37,038 nucleotides of DNA from an uncultured Ralstonia sp. (GCA_913056305.1 CAJXMR010000029.1:1-37038); one strand, 5' to 3'; shown: positions 6,822-16,008, counted from the first letter of the stretch. Notes: generated from the letters alone by a model not told the origin. A program made the numbers and translations.

Positions 6822-8014
6822 CAGTGGCGCTCCACCCAGCGCAGCGCCACCAGGGCGAAGGCCAGGTACAAGGCGCCCGGCACGATGGCGGTGAAGATGG
6901 CCGGCCACGTATTGAGCAGGCCGACGTGCGAGAACAGGTTGTTCACCAGCTGGAACGACAGGCCCAGCATGATGCCGCCGAACACCTTCAGGCCCACCGC
7001 GCCGGCACGCGCATGGAGGTAGGCGAAGGGCAGGGCCAGCGCCATCATCACCAGCACGGTGAAGGGGTAGACCACCTTCTTCCACAGCGCGATCTCGTAG
7101 CGCTGCGTGTCCTGCTTGTTGTCGCGCAGGTGGCGGATGTACTGGAACAGGTCGAACGTCGCCATGCGATCCGGCGTGACCATCAGCACGGAGAGGATCT
7201 GCGGCGTCAGCTCGGAGTGCATCTCCTGCGTGGGCAGCTTGGTCTGCTCGCCGCGGAAGTCGGGCGCCAGGGCATCGGGTGCGCCGGGCGCGGCCTGGAT
7301 GGTGTCCTGCGGCGTGGCGGCGGCGGGTTTGCGCTCGAATTCGATGAAGCGCGTCTGCGTCACATCGTTCAGCTCCCAGCGCTGGTGCCCCAGGTAGCGC
7401 CCCTGCTGTGCCACGCGGATCGAGTTCAGCCGATAGTCCGAATCGAATTCGTAGATGCGCAGGCCCTTGATGGTCTGGTCCGGCTGCAGCGCACCCACGT
7501 TGACGAAGCGCGTCATCTCGCCGCCAGTGCCATCGGGCTTGGCCGGGCCGCGGTCCTTGACCCACACGCCCGAGCGGAAGTCGGACGATACCGTGGCGCC
7601 CAGGGCCTCCAGCCGCACCTTCTGCGCATATTCCTCCGACTTCGGTCCGATGAACTCGCCGAAGGCGTAGGTCACCAGCGCCAGCGGCAGCGCGATCTTG
7701 AACAACGACAGCAGCGCACGCCGCGTATCCAGCCCCGCCACGCGGAAGATGGTGAACTCCGACTGGCTCGCCATCTGCGAGAACACGTAGATGGCGCTGA
7801 TGAGCGCGGCGACCGGAATCACCTCATACACGCGCGTGGGTGCCTGCAGCATCACGTGGAAGAACGCGATGAGCGTGGTGTAGCGCCCGACCACCGAGCC
7901 CAGCTCGCTCAGCATGTCGAAGAAGATGAACAGCGCCAGCACCGCAAACAGGATGAAGACGAACACGCCGTAGATCTGGCGCGCGAAGTACTTCTCGTAG
8001 ACCGGCATCTTCAT
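6821..8014 (-). CDS. lptG: LPS export ABC transporter permease LptG
   Basis: Inner-membrane permease that, with LptF and the LptB ATPase (not in this window), extracts lipopolysaccharide from the inner membrane. 397 residues: N-terminal cytoplasmic helix MKMPVYEKYFARQIY, membrane segments at about 12-34, 58-80 and 98-120, a periplasmic jellyroll-like domain (about 130-300, with RFVNVGALQPDQTIKG), then three membrane segments in the last 100 residues (WKKVVYPFTVLVMMALALPFAY). A proline/alanine-rich insert (about 250-275) lies in the periplasmic part. The start overlaps the lptF stop by one base (ATGA), and the stop overlaps the chelatase start. Confidence 0.93.
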   Translation of the reverse strand: MKMPVYEKYFARQIYGVFVFILFAVLALFIFFDMLSELGSVVGRYTTLIAFFHVMLQAPTRVYEVIPVAALISAIYVFSQMASQSEFTIFRVAGLDTRRALLSLFKIALPLALVTYAFGEFIGPKSEEYAQKVRLEALGATVSSDFRSGVWVKDRGPAKPDGTGGEMTRFVNVGALQPDQTIKGLRIYEFDSDYRLNSIRVAQQGRYLGHQRWELNDVTQTRFIEFERKPAAATPQDTIQAAPGAPDALAPDFRGEQTKLPTQEMHSELTPQILSVLMVTPDRMATFDLFQYIRHLRDNKQDTQRYEIALWKKVVYPFTVLVMMALALPFAYLHARAGAVGLKVFGGIMLGLSFQLVNNLFSHVGLLNTWPAIFTAIVPGALYLAFALVALRWVERH

Positions 8015-9132
8015 CACGCGCCCGCCTTCTTCGATGCAAGACCGAACAGGGCAAAGAAGCCCTTCAGGCCGGCTGCGCTGTTCTGGCGGAAGCGGAACAG
8101 CAGCATCGCACAGACGAACGCCGCCAGGTGCAGCGGCCACCAGGCCAGCATCGCGCTCATCTTGCCCTGGGCGACCCATGCTTGCGACAGGTTCAGCAGG
8201 TTGGAGTACGTCAGGTAGATCAGCACGGCAAAGATCATCGGCGTGTAGCGGCCCAGGCGCGGGTTGACGTAGGCCAGCGGCACGGCGATCAGCACGAAGT
8301 TCAGCGCCAGCAGCGGCAGGCCGATGCGCCAGACCAGCTCGCCCAGGTTCTCGGGCGTCGGGTTGGCGAGCAGGTCGGCGGTCGAGCGGCTCTTGGTGGG
8401 CAGGCTCGCGTCGGTCTGCGGCGGCTTGTTGGCGACCTTCACGCCGTACTTGTCGAACTCGACGATGCGGTAGTCGAGCTTGCCGGGCGTGCCCTCATAG
8501 CGGCGGCCCTTGTCGAGCACGACGTAGCGGTCGCCGTTGGGCTGGGTCTGGAACTCGCCGGTCTTGGCCAGCGCCACGCCGATCTTGTCTGCTTCCGCGT
8601 TGGCGACGAACAGGTTGCGGGCGTGCTTCATGCCCGAATCCACGCCTTCGATGAAGAGCACGTAGTTGCCGTGCGCCGGTTCGATGAAGCGGCCGGCGGA
8701 GATCATCGACAGCACGTCGCGCTGCTCGAAGCGGTCACGGAACAGCGCGCTCTGCTGGTTGGCCCACGGCCAGCCGAACAGGGCCAGCAGCGCCACCAGC
8801 ACGATGAACGGCGCCGAGAAGCGCAGCACCGGGCGGACGAAATCGGTCAGGCTGATGCCGGAGCTGAACCACACCACCATCTCGGAATCTTTGTACCAGC
8901 GCGTGAGCACCAGCAGCACCGAGATGAAGAGCGTGGCGCACAGGAGGATCGCAAGGTAGCCCAGCGTGGCCAGGCCGATGAGGAGCAGGACGTCGTTCGG
9001 ATTGGCCTCGCCGTTGGCGGCCATGCCGAGAATGCGGATCACTAGCGTGGTCAGCATGAACGTCAGCAGCACGAGGAAGACGGCGCCGGCGGTGAAGGAC
9101 AGCTCGCGTCGCAGGGCTTGTTCAAAAATCAT
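8014..9132 (-). CDS. lptF: LPS export ABC transporter permease LptF
   Basis: 372-residue partner of LptG in the LptB2FG complex. It begins MIFEQALRRELSFTAG, the usual cytoplasmic entry helix. Membrane segments lie near 15-37, 50-75 and 100-120, then a periplasmic beta domain (FVANAEADKIGVALAKTG; DYRIVEFDKYG), and three helices in the last 100 residues (RIGLPLLALNFVLIAVPLAY; YTPMIFAVLIYLTYSNLL). The start codon at 9132 follows an open frame with no earlier plausible ATG in the lptF-pepA gap. It is transcribed divergently from pepA, the usual arrangement in proteobacteria. Confidence 0.93.
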   Translation of the reverse strand: MIFEQALRRELSFTAGAVFLVLLTFMLTTLVIRILGMAANGEANPNDVLLLIGLATLGYLAILLCATLFISVLLVLTRWYKDSEMVVWFSSGISLTDFVRPVLRFSAPFIVLVALLALFGWPWANQQSALFRDRFEQRDVLSMISAGRFIEPAHGNYVLFIEGVDSGMKHARNLFVANAEADKIGVALAKTGEFQTQPNGDRYVVLDKGRRYEGTPGKLDYRIVEFDKYGVKVANKPPQTDASLPTKSRSTADLLANPTPENLGELVWRIGLPLLALNFVLIAVPLAYVNPRLGRYTPMIFAVLIYLTYSNLLNLSQAWVAQGKMSAMLAWWPLHLAAFVCAMLLFRFRQNSAAGLKGFFALFGLASKKAGA

Positions 9133-9162
9133 GCGGATGCGGGATGGGGGGCGATGGTCAAC

Positions 9163-9206
9163 CCGGCAACGTCTTGCCGGAGCCACCGCGAAAAATCGCG
9201 GATAAT
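9163..9206. promoter_or_regulatory. Two tandem dyads and a -10 element in the lptF/pepA divergent region
   Basis: The 112-bp gap holds two perfect inverted repeats five bases apart: CCGGCAA-CGTC-TTGCCGG (9163-9180) and CCGCGA-AAAA-TCGCGG (9186-9201). The second runs straight into GATAAT (9201-9206), a good -10 for pepA; it would start transcription near 9213. No -35 sits at 17 bp (TTGCCG at 9174 is 21 bp away). The dyads could be operator sites or transcript hairpins. The pepA ribosome site is AGAGAGAAG before the ATG. Confidence 0.45.
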
Positions 9207-9244
9207 GTGGGCTTTCGTTGACTCGCCTCATAGAGAGAAGCGCG

Positions 9245-10753
9245 ATGGAATTTAGCACAAAAGCCCTGGACTGGGCCAAAGCGGGCGCCCTGGCGGCCAA
9301 AAGCGATTGCCTCGTGATCGGTCTGTTCGAGTCGCAGACCCTGGCCGGCGCCGCCAAGGCGCTGGACGTGGCCACCAAGGGCCTGGTCGGCCGCCTGGTC
9401 AAGCTGGGCGACTTTGAAGGCAAGCGCGGCACCTCGCTGCTGCTGCACGAAGTGGCTGGCCTGGGCGCCGCCCGCGTGCTGCTGGTCGGCCTGGGCAAGG
9501 AAGCCGACTTCGCCGACCGCGCCTACGCCGAAGCCGTGCGCACCGCATTGCGCGCGCTGGCTGGCACCAAGGCCGCCAACGTGACCTGGGCGCTCACCGA
9601 GCACACCGCCCGCGACAAGGACACCGCCTGGGCCGTGCTGACCGCCGTTACGCTCATCCGTGAAGCCAGCTACCGCTTCATCGAGCGCCATCCGGAACTC
9701 AAGAGCAAGCGCGACAAGACCAACGGCGGCCTGCGCAAGGTCGTGCTGACCGTGCCGGCGGCCGACGCCAAGGCGGCCGCCGTGGCCGCCACGCGCGGCA
9801 CCGCCATCGCCAACGGCATGGACCTGACGCGTGACCTGGGCAACCTGCCGTCCAACATCTGCACGCCGACGTACCTGGCCAACACCGCGCGCCAGATCGC
9901 CAAGGATTTCAAGCTGAAGGTCGAGGTGCTCGGCCGCAAGCAGATGGAAGCGCTGAAGATGGGCGCCTTCCTGTCGGTCACCAAGGGCAGCGTCGAACCG
10001 CCGCAGTTCATCGTGCTGCGCTATATGGGCGGCCCCGTCAAGCAGGCGCCGGTGGTGCTGGTGGGCAAGGGCATCACCTTCGACACGGGCGGCATCTCGC
10101 TCAAGCCGGGCGAGGGCATGGATGAGATGAAGTACGACATGTGCGGCGCGGCCTCGGTGCTGGGTACGCTGCGCGCCGTGGCCGAGATGGGGCTCAAGCA
10201 GAACGTCATTGCCGTGGTGCCGACCTGCGAGAACATGCCGAGTGGCATCGCCTCCAAACCGGGCGACGTGGTTACCAGCATGTCCGGCCAGACCATCGAG
10301 ATCCTGAACACCGACGCCGAAGGCCGCCTGATCCTGTGCGATGCGCTCACCTACGTGGAGCGCTTCAAGCCGGCCGTGGTGATCGACGTGGCGACGCTGA
10401 CCGGCGCCTGCATCATCGCGCTGGGCCACGTCAACACCGGCATGTACGCCCGCAGCGATGCGTTGGCCGATGCGCTGGTGGCGGCCGGCAAGCAATCGCT
10501 CGACACCGCCTGGCGCATGCCGCTGGACGAGGAATACCAGGAGCAGCTCAAGTCCAACTTTGCCGACATGGGCAACATCGGCGGCCGCCCGGCCGGCAGT
10601 GTGACGGCGGCCTGCTTCCTGTCGCGCTTTACCGAGAAGTACGACTGGGCCCACCTGGACATCGCCGGGGTGGCTTGGAAGAGCGGTGCGGCCAAGGGCG
10701 CCACCGGCCGCCCGGTGCCGCTGCTGACGCGTTTCCTGATGGATCGCGCCTGA
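9245..10753 (+). CDS. pepA: Leucyl aminopeptidase (peptidase M17)
   Basis: Cytosolic two-metal aminopeptidase that removes N-terminal residues from peptides; 502 residues, the normal family length. The catalytic domain carries the M17 signature [10 protein letters not shown] at 355-364. By alignment to E. coli PepA the metal ligands are K275, D280, D298, D357 and E359, with R361 as the catalytic-site arginine; all are present ([11 protein letters not shown] at 273-283). The N-terminal domain (1-170) is the variable macro-like part. The start at 9245 was preferred over an upstream in-frame codon at 9218 because of the purine-rich site before it. It is followed closely by holC. Confidence 0.96.
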   Translation: MEFSTKALDWAKAGALAAKSDCLVIGLFESQTLAGAAKALDVATKGLVGRLVKLGDFEGKRGTSLLLHEVAGLGAARVLLVGLGKEADFADRAYAEAVRTALRALAGTKAANVTWALTEHTARDKDTAWAVLTAVTLIREASYRFIERHPELKSKRDKTNGGLRKVVLTVPAADAKAAAVAATRGTAIANGMDLTRDLGNLPSNICTPTYLANTARQIAKDFKLKVEVLGRKQMEALKMGAFLSVTKGSVEPPQFIVLRYMGGPVKQAPVVLVGKGITFDTGGISLKPGEGMDEMKYDMCGAASVLGTLRAVAEMGLKQNVIAVVPTCENMPSGIASKPGDVVTSMSGQTIEILNTDAEGRLILCDALTYVERFKPAVVIDVATLTGACIIALGHVNTGMYARSDALADALVAAGKQSLDTAWRMPLDEEYQEQLKSNFADMGNIGGRPAGSVTAACFLSRFTEKYDWAHLDIAGVAWKSGAAKGATGRPVPLLTRFLMDRA

Positions 10754-10775
10754 TGCGCCTGAAGCACTACACCCG

Positions 10776-11204
10776 ATGACCCGCGTCGATTTCCACAGCA
10801 ACGTGCCCGGCAAGCTGGCCTATGCCTGCCGGCTCGTGCGCAAGGCTTACGGCGCGGGCCAGAAGGTGATCGTGGTGGGGGATCGCGCCGCGCTGGAAGC
10901 GTTCGACACGCAGTTGTGGACCTTCAGCCAACTCGATTTTCTGCCGCACTGCGGTCTGCGGCATCCGCTCGCAGACCAGACGCCGATCCTGCTGGCCGAT
11001 GCCGCCGAGCCGCTGGACGACGCGCCGCATCACGACATTCTGGTCAACCTGTCGGCCGAGCCGCCGCCGCTGTTCGCGCGCTTTGCCCGGCTGATCGAGA
11101 TCGTCGGCGATGACGATGCCGACCGCGCCGCTGCGCGCGATCGCTTCCGCTTCTACCGCGACCGCGGCTACCCGATCCAACATCACGACGTGGGGCGTGC
11201 ATGA
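10776..11204 (+). CDS. holC: DNA polymerase III chi subunit
   Basis: 142-residue clamp-loader accessory protein that links the polymerase III clamp loader to single-strand-binding protein. It begins with the family pattern TRVDFHSNVPGKLAYACRLVRKAY. It continues with the LDTQLWTF-like segment (AFDTQLWTFSQLDFLPHC), and ends with RFRFYRDRGYPIQHHD. Gene order pepA-holC is conserved in many proteobacteria. The stop overlaps the next start (ATGA at 11201-11204). Confidence 0.93.
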   Translation: MTRVDFHSNVPGKLAYACRLVRKAYGAGQKVIVVGDRAALEAFDTQLWTFSQLDFLPHCGLRHPLADQTPILLADAAEPLDDAPHHDILVNLSAEPPPLFARFARLIEIVGDDDADRAAARDRFRFYRDRGYPIQHHDVGRA

Positions 11205-11620
11205 CAGACCCTAGGTCCCCTGCGGACAACAACATCCCGGTCCTGACCGAGATCGTCGATCTGGACGACGCTCCGCTGGAGGTTGCGCCGCCGGCTCCGG
11301 CTTCGTCCCGTCAGCCCGCTGCGGCTGCAGCCGTCGTGCCGCCCGCCTTGCGTGAGCAGGGCCTCGTGCCAACCTCGGCGATGCCGCCCGCTGGCACCGA
11401 CGCCGCGCGCGTGATGGGTGAGGTGATGTGGCGTTTTCAGTCTGAATGGCCGGCGCTGATCGAGGCGCAATGCCGCGCGGCGCTGGAGTCGCGCCTGTCC
11501 CTGCTGACCGAGCAACTGGCCGCAGACCTCACGCGCACGCTCGAAGCCCGCCTGATGGACTGGCTGGGCGCCGCGCTGGACGACGCACTCGCCGCCCAGC
11601 GCAAGCCGCCTCAGCGTTGA
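11201..11620 (+). CDS. DUF2486-like protein coupled to holC
   Basis: 139-residue protein with a low-complexity, proline/alanine-rich N-terminal half that opens with an acidic patch (VLTEIVDLDDAP at about 14-25). The C-terminal amphipathic half is alpha-helical (FQSEWPALIEAQCRAALESR; LMDWLGAALDDALAAQ). It resembles the DUF2486 proteins found after holC in Burkholderiales; that family name is from memory and the function is unknown. The ATG overlaps the holC stop, so translation is coupled. The layout of a disordered acidic arm plus helical bundle suggests a partner-binding accessory protein, but that is inference. Confidence 0.75.
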   Translation: MTDPRSPADNNIPVLTEIVDLDDAPLEVAPPAPASSRQPAAAAAVVPPALREQGLVPTSAMPPAGTDAARVMGEVMWRFQSEWPALIEAQCRAALESRLSLLTEQLAADLTRTLEARLMDWLGAALDDALAAQRKPPQR

Positions 11621-11624
11621 TCGC

Positions 11625-12866
11625 TCACTGAGCCGCGACGGCTGCCTTGCCCGGCAGCGATACCGCAGCGCGCGCTGCCGGTTCGTGCGTGTACGGGCGA
11701 TGCAGCTCGCACGCCGGATTCAACCGCACGCCAAAACCCGGCTTATCCAGCGCCGACACCGGCATGCGTCCGTTCACCGGCACCGGCTCATCGAGCAGCA
11801 GCGGCGTGAACATCGGCACCACCTTGTCCGCCTTGGGCGCCATCATCAGGAACTCCGCAAACGGGCTGTTGTGGCGCGTCACCACGAAGTGGTAGCTGTA
11901 CACCGATGAGCCGTGCGGCACGACCATCGCGCCGTGTGCATCGGCCAGTGCCGAGATGCGGATCAGCTCGGTGATGCCGCCGCACCAGCCTACATCCGGT
12001 TGGATGATGTCGGCGCAGCCCATTTCCAGCAGCATGCGGAAGCCCCAGCGCGTGGCTTCGTGCTCGCCCGTGGTGACCAACATGCCGCGCGGCACGTTCT
12101 TGCGTAGCGCAGCGTAGCCCCAGTAGTCGTCGGGCGGCAGGGCTTCTTCGATCCACTTCAGGCCGTATGCATGCGCGGCCTGCGCGAGGCGCGTGGCGTA
12201 GGGCACGTCCAGGCTCATCCAGCAATCCCACATCAGCCAGAAATCGTCGCCGACGCGGTTGCGCATGGTTTCCAGCGTTGCCAGGTTCTTGCGCAGGCCT
12301 TCTTCGCCTTCCGCCGGGCCGTGCTGCAGCGCCAGCTTGCCGCCGATGAAGCCCATCTGCTTGGCCAGGTCCGGTCGCGCGCCGGTCGCATAGAACTGCA
12401 ACTCGTCGCGCACCGGGCCGCCGAGCAACTGGTGCACCGGTTCGCCACGCACCTTGGCGAGCAGGTCCCACAGCGCCAGGTCCACGCCCGAGATGGTGTT
12501 GATGACCACGCCCTTGCGGCCGTAGTACAGCGTGGCGTGGAACATCTGGTCCCACATCGTCTCGATGTCGGTCACGCGGCGGCCTTCCAGGAAGCGCGCC
12601 AGATGCTTCTCGACGATGAACGCACCGATCTCGCCGCCGGTCGTGACGGCAAAGCCGACCGTGCCGTCGCTGGCTTCGATCTCCACCACCAGCGTGCCGA
12701 GCACGTTGATGCCGAACGACTGCCGGCTCTGGCGGTACTCGGGGTAGCGCGACATCGGCGTCGAGATGTGGTCGTCGATCCAGTGGCCTTCGCCCTGGTC
12801 GTGGTAATCGGCGCCGCCGCCGCGCACGGTAAAGGCGCGGACGTGGCGGATGGTGGGCATGCTCAT
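11625..12866 (-). CDS. rhmD: L-rhamnonate dehydratase (enolase superfamily)
   Basis: Dehydrates L-rhamnonate to 2-keto-3-deoxy-L-rhamnonate. The 413-residue protein is close along its whole length to the E. coli/Salmonella RhmD pattern: [49 protein letters not shown]. The enolase-superfamily metal ligands are visible at D214 (WDCWMS), E240 (WIEEALPP) and E268 (TTGEHE), with the D291 and H318 (VVPHGSS) acid-base dyad. Residue roles are by alignment to the family from memory. It is the last gene of a minus-strand operon and converges with the DUF2486 gene 4 bases away. Confidence 0.92.
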   Translation of the reverse strand: MSMPTIRHVRAFTVRGGGADYHDQGEGHWIDDHISTPMSRYPEYRQSRQSFGINVLGTLVVEIEASDGTVGFAVTTGGEIGAFIVEKHLARFLEGRRVTDIETMWDQMFHATLYYGRKGVVINTISGVDLALWDLLAKVRGEPVHQLLGGPVRDELQFYATGARPDLAKQMGFIGGKLALQHGPAEGEEGLRKNLATLETMRNRVGDDFWLMWDCWMSLDVPYATRLAQAAHAYGLKWIEEALPPDDYWGYAALRKNVPRGMLVTTGEHEATRWGFRMLLEMGCADIIQPDVGWCGGITELIRISALADAHGAMVVPHGSSVYSYHFVVTRHNSPFAEFLMMAPKADKVVPMFTPLLLDEPVPVNGRMPVSALDKPGFGVRLNPACELHRPYTHEPAARAAVSLPGKAAVAAQ

Positions 12867-12901
12867 GGGAGACTCCTGCGAGTGCGAAGGGAAAGCGAGA
12901 A

Positions 12902-14209
12902 CTAATGCGCGTGGCGCGGTGCCAGGGTGGCGTCGGGCCGGCGGTGCATCAGCGCGATCAGCGCCGCGCCGACGAGGGTGGTGCAGGCGAGTACGTACAG
13001 CCCGGCCTGCGTAGACGCGAACGCCTGTTCAGCCCAGGCGCGCACGTTGGGCGCGACAAAGCCGCCCAGCGCGCCCAGCGAGTTGATCAGCGCAATGCCG
13101 CCAGCGGCTGCGGCGCCACCGAGGTAGCCGGTGGGAAAGGTCCAGAACAACGGCTGCACGGCGATGAAACCGGCGGCTGCAAAGCACAGCGCCACGAGCG
13201 AGAGCATCGGCGTGTGACCCGCCGAGACCGCGATGCTGGCACCGGCCACCATGAGGGTGACGACGGCGTAGCCGCGGTGCTGCCCGTGCTGGCTCGCCAG
13301 CCTCGGGATGAAGAACGCCGCCACCAGCGCACACAGCCACGGGATCGCCGTCACCACGCCGACCATCAGTCCGACCTTCTGGCCGAGCAGCGAGCCCACC
13401 TGCGTCGGCAGGTAGAAGGTGACGCCGTACACACTCATCTGGATCAGTGCGTAGATCAGCGACAGGTAGAGGATGCGTGCGTTGCACAGCGCGGCCAGCA
13501 CGCTGCGCGGGCCGTGCGCGTGCTTGGCGTGTTCCTCGCGCGCGATGGCGGCGGACAGCGCCTGGCGCTCGGCAGGCGTGAGCCACGCGGCATCGTCCGG
13601 CCGGTTGTCGAGATACCAGAATGCCCACACGCCCACCGCCGAGGCCAGCGCGCCTTCGATCAGGAACATCCACTGCCAGCCGGCCAGGCCCGCCGCGCCG
13701 TGCAGCTCCAGCAGCCAGCCTGACAGCGGCCCGCCTACGATGAACGCGAGCGGCGCGCCGAAATAGAACATTCCCATGACCCGCGTGCGCGAGGCGGCGG
13801 GGAACCATTGCGTCAGGTAGTAGATGACGCCGGGGAAGAAGCCGGCCTCCGCCACGCCCAGCAGGAAGCGCAGCCAGTAGAACGCCGTCTCGGTATGCGC
13901 AAACATCATGGCGGCGGAGACGAGGCCCCACGTCACCATGATCCGGCACATCCACACGCGTGCGCCGACGCGATGCAGGATCAGGTTGCTCGGCACTTCG
14001 AGCAGCGCATAGCCGATGAAGAACACGCCGGCGCCGAAGGCATACGCGGCGTTGGACAGGCCCGTGTCGGCCTGGAACGCCGCCTTGGCAAAGCCGATGT
14101 TGGCGCGGTCCAGGAAGGCCAGCACGTACATCAGCAGGAGGAAGGGCACCAGCCGGCGGATGGCCTTGGCCACCGCGCCGTCGAGCGCGTCGGTTTGCTG
14201 CAGGGTCAT
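12902..14209 (-). CDS. MFS transporter (anion:cation symporter type), likely for L-rhamnonate or a related sugar acid
   Basis: 435-residue major facilitator with 12 predicted membrane helices. N-terminal [25 protein letters not shown] is the typical first helix and loop of the ACS family (glucarate, hexuronate, tartrate and phthalate carriers). The [13 protein letters not shown] and [15 protein letters not shown] segments, and a long central cytoplasmic loop (about 205-235), also fit. Substrate is inferred from its place between the dehydratase and dehydrogenase genes of rhamnonate breakdown. It lies 35 bases upstream of rhmD and 84 bases after the SDR gene. Confidence 0.88.
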   Translation of the reverse strand: MTLQQTDALDGAVAKAIRRLVPFLLLMYVLAFLDRANIGFAKAAFQADTGLSNAAYAFGAGVFFIGYALLEVPSNLILHRVGARVWMCRIMVTWGLVSAAMMFAHTETAFYWLRFLLGVAEAGFFPGVIYYLTQWFPAASRTRVMGMFYFGAPLAFIVGGPLSGWLLELHGAAGLAGWQWMFLIEGALASAVGVWAFWYLDNRPDDAAWLTPAERQALSAAIAREEHAKHAHGPRSVLAALCNARILYLSLIYALIQMSVYGVTFYLPTQVGSLLGQKVGLMVGVVTAIPWLCALVAAFFIPRLASQHGQHRGYAVVTLMVAGASIAVSAGHTPMLSLVALCFAAAGFIAVQPLFWTFPTGYLGGAAAAGGIALINSLGALGGFVAPNVRAWAEQAFASTQAGLYVLACTTLVGAALIALMHRRPDATLAPRHAH

Positions 14210-14257
14210 GGTTTGTCTCCTTGGGGTGGCTCGGCGTGTGTCCCCCGATGCCGGGAT

Positions 14258-14273
14258 GGCCGCCCGCGCGGCC
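14258..14273 (-). other. Intercistronic hairpin in the rhamnonate operon
   Basis: GGCCGC (14258-14263) and GCGGCC (14268-14273) form a perfect 6-bp stem with a 4-base loop in the 84-bp gap between the SDR and transporter genes. No T-run follows on the minus strand (GGCATCCCGG), so it is not a clear terminator. It may tune transporter expression or mRNA stability. Confidence 0.3.
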
Positions 14274-14293
14274 GAAGAGGTTGCAGCGTGCGG

Positions 14294-15064
14294 CTAGTAG
14301 GTGGCGCGGCCTCCGGACAGGTCGAACACGGCGCCGGTGCTGAAGGCGCAGTCCTCGGAACTCAGCCACGCGATCATCGCGGCGGCCTCGTCGACATGCA
14401 GGAAACGGCCCATCGGGATGCGCGAGAGCATGAAGTCGATATGGCTCTGCGCCATCGAATCGAATATCTCCGTGCGCGCGGCGGCCGGCGTGACGGCGTT
14501 CACGAGGATGCCCTTGCCCGCGACTTCCTTGCCGAGCGACTTGGTCAGTCCGATCAACCCCGCCTTGGACGCGCTGTAGTGCGAAGCGTTCGGGTTGCCC
14601 TCCTTGCCGGCGATGGACGCCACGTTGACGATGCGTCCGTAGCCGCGCTCCAGCATGTGCGGCACCACGGCGCGGCAGGTGAGGTAAGGCGCGATCAGGT
14701 TGACGTCGATCACGCGGCGCCACACGTCGGGCGCCAGTTCCCACGTCACGCCGTTGCCGCCGGTGATGCCGGCGTTGTTGACGAGCACGTCGATGCGGCC
14801 GTGCAGAGCGAGCGTTTGTTGCGTGGCGGCGTTGACGGCGGCCTCGTCGGCGAGGTCCAGCGCGTGGGTGGAGATGCGCTCGACGGCCTTGCCATTGAAC
14901 GGCGCAGCCAGCGCTTCCTTGGCTTGCGCGAGGCGCTCGGCATCGATGTCCCACAGCGCCACCGAGCCGCCTGATTTGAGCGCGCGCTCGGCCACCGCAT
15001 AGCCGATGCCGCGCGCGCCGCCGGTGACGACGGCCACGCGGCCGGTCAGGTCGATCTGGTTCAT
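14294..15064 (-). CDS. SDR oxidoreductase, probable 2-keto-3-deoxy-L-rhamnonate 4-dehydrogenase
   Basis: 256-residue classical short-chain dehydrogenase. Motifs: cofactor loop TGGARGIG (14-21), an acidic residue after strand 2 (ALWDID, D39) that favours NAD over NADP, NNAG (96-99), and the catalytic triad S150, Y163 and K167 (YSASK). In the non-phosphorylated L-rhamnose route (LRA5 step) such an enzyme oxidises 2-keto-3-deoxy-L-rhamnonate at C4. The step is assigned from the flanking dehydratase and hydrolase genes; from sequence alone only the SDR class is certain. The start overlaps the stop of the hydrolase gene by one base. Confidence 0.85.
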   Translation of the reverse strand: MNQIDLTGRVAVVTGGARGIGYAVAERALKSGGSVALWDIDAERLAQAKEALAAPFNGKAVERISTHALDLADEAAVNAATQQTLALHGRIDVLVNNAGITGGNGVTWELAPDVWRRVIDVNLIAPYLTCRAVVPHMLERGYGRIVNVASIAGKEGNPNASHYSASKAGLIGLTKSLGKEVAGKGILVNAVTPAAARTEIFDSMAQSHIDFMLSRIPMGRFLHVDEAAAMIAWLSSEDCAFSTGAVFDLSGGRATY

Positions 15065-15930
15065 TACGCGGCCTCCTTGGCGCCGGTCAGGGCGTGCACC
15101 ACGCGCTGCTCCTGCTCGCCCAGGCCGGCGATGCCCAGGCGCATGGTCTGGCCCGCGTGCAGATACACCGGCGGCTGTTGGCCCATGCCGACGCCCGGCG
15201 GCGTGCCGGTGGAGATCACGTCGCCCGGCTGCAGGCTCATGAATTGGCTGATGTACGAGACCAGCGTCGGCACGTCGAAGATCATCGTGCGCGTGTTGCC
15301 GTCCTGGTAGCGCTTGCCGTCCACCTCCAGCCACATATCGAGCGCCTGCGGATCGGGCACCTCGTCGCGAGTGACGAGCCAGGGGCCGAGCGGGCCGAAG
15401 GTGTCGCAGCCCTTGCCCTTGTCCCAGGTGCCGCCGCGCTCGAGCTGATAGGCGCGCTCGGACACGTCATTGACGACGCAGTAGCCGGCCACGTGGTCCA
15501 TCGCCTCGGCCTTGCTGAGATAGCGCCCGGCCTTGCCGATCACCACGCCGAGTTCGACTTCCCAGTCGGTCTTCTCCGAGCCCGGCGGGATCTCCACGTT
15601 GTCGTTCGGGCCGACGATGGCGCTCACCGCCTTGGTGAACAGCACCGGCTCGGTGGGCACGGCCATGCCAGATTCCGCAGCGTGGTCGGAATAGTTCAGG
15701 CCCACGCAGATCATCTTGCCGACGCGGCCCACACACGGCCCCAGGCGCGGCGTGCCGGGCACGGCGGGCAGTACCGACATCGGCAGGCCGCGCAATCGTG
15801 ACAATTCGTTCGCGCCGAGCGCCGCGCCGGCAATGTCGTCAACATGCGCGGACAAGTCGCGCAGCACGCCCTGGGCGTCGATCAGTCCGGGTTGTTCTTG
15901 GCCGGGTTCGCCATAGCGCACGAGTTTCAT
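15064..15930 (-). CDS. FAH-family hydrolase, probable 2,4-diketo-3-deoxy-L-rhamnonate hydrolase
   Basis: 288-residue fumarylacetoacetate hydrolase-fold enzyme. The family core is intact: ICVGLNYSDHAAESG near residue 74, the metal-ligand region EKTDWEVELGVVIG (about 119-132), CVVNDVSERAYQLE, GPWLVTRDEV, and MIFDVPTLVSYISQFM followed by PGDVISTGTPPGVG. In the LRA pathway the LRA6 hydrolase of this family cleaves 2,4-diketo-3-deoxy-L-rhamnonate to pyruvate and L-lactate. Context with rhmD and an SDR supports this role over acylpyruvase or related activities. It is the first gene of the operon, 78 bases from the divergent LysR gene. Confidence 0.87.
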   Translation of the reverse strand: MKLVRYGEPGQEQPGLIDAQGVLRDLSAHVDDIAGAALGANELSRLRGLPMSVLPAVPGTPRLGPCVGRVGKMICVGLNYSDHAAESGMAVPTEPVLFTKAVSAIVGPNDNVEIPPGSEKTDWEVELGVVIGKAGRYLSKAEAMDHVAGYCVVNDVSERAYQLERGGTWDKGKGCDTFGPLGPWLVTRDEVPDPQALDMWLEVDGKRYQDGNTRTMIFDVPTLVSYISQFMSLQPGDVISTGTPPGVGMGQQPPVYLHAGQTMRLGIAGLGEQEQRVVHALTGAKEAA

Positions 15931-15946
15931 GCGGTCTCCTAGGTGG

Positions 15947-15997
15947 TTGTGGTGTGACTTGGCTTCCGACTATATTCAGCGGTGCGATAGCTCTCAA
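15947..15997. promoter_or_regulatory. Overlapping divergent promoters of the rhamnonate operon and its LysR gene
   Basis: Minus strand: TTGAGA (complement of 15992-15997), exactly 17 bp, then TATAGT (complement of 15969-15974); predicted start near 15962, 32 bases before the hydrolase ATG. Plus strand: a weaker TTGTGG (15947-15952), 18 bp, TATATT (15971-15976), predicted start near 15984 for the LysR gene. The two -10 boxes overlap, so the two directions should compete. Confidence 0.6.
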
Positions 15998-16008
15998 ATC
16001 GAAAAACA

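Noticed and set aside
11641-11658. GCTGCC/GGCAGC hairpin near the rhmD 3' end as a terminator
   Set aside because: It lies within coding sequence and has no T-run in either direction.
13029-14954. A 641-codon open frame on the minus strand across the SDR and transporter genes
   Set aside because: Out of frame with two well-supported proteins; low-complexity arginine/alanine translation.
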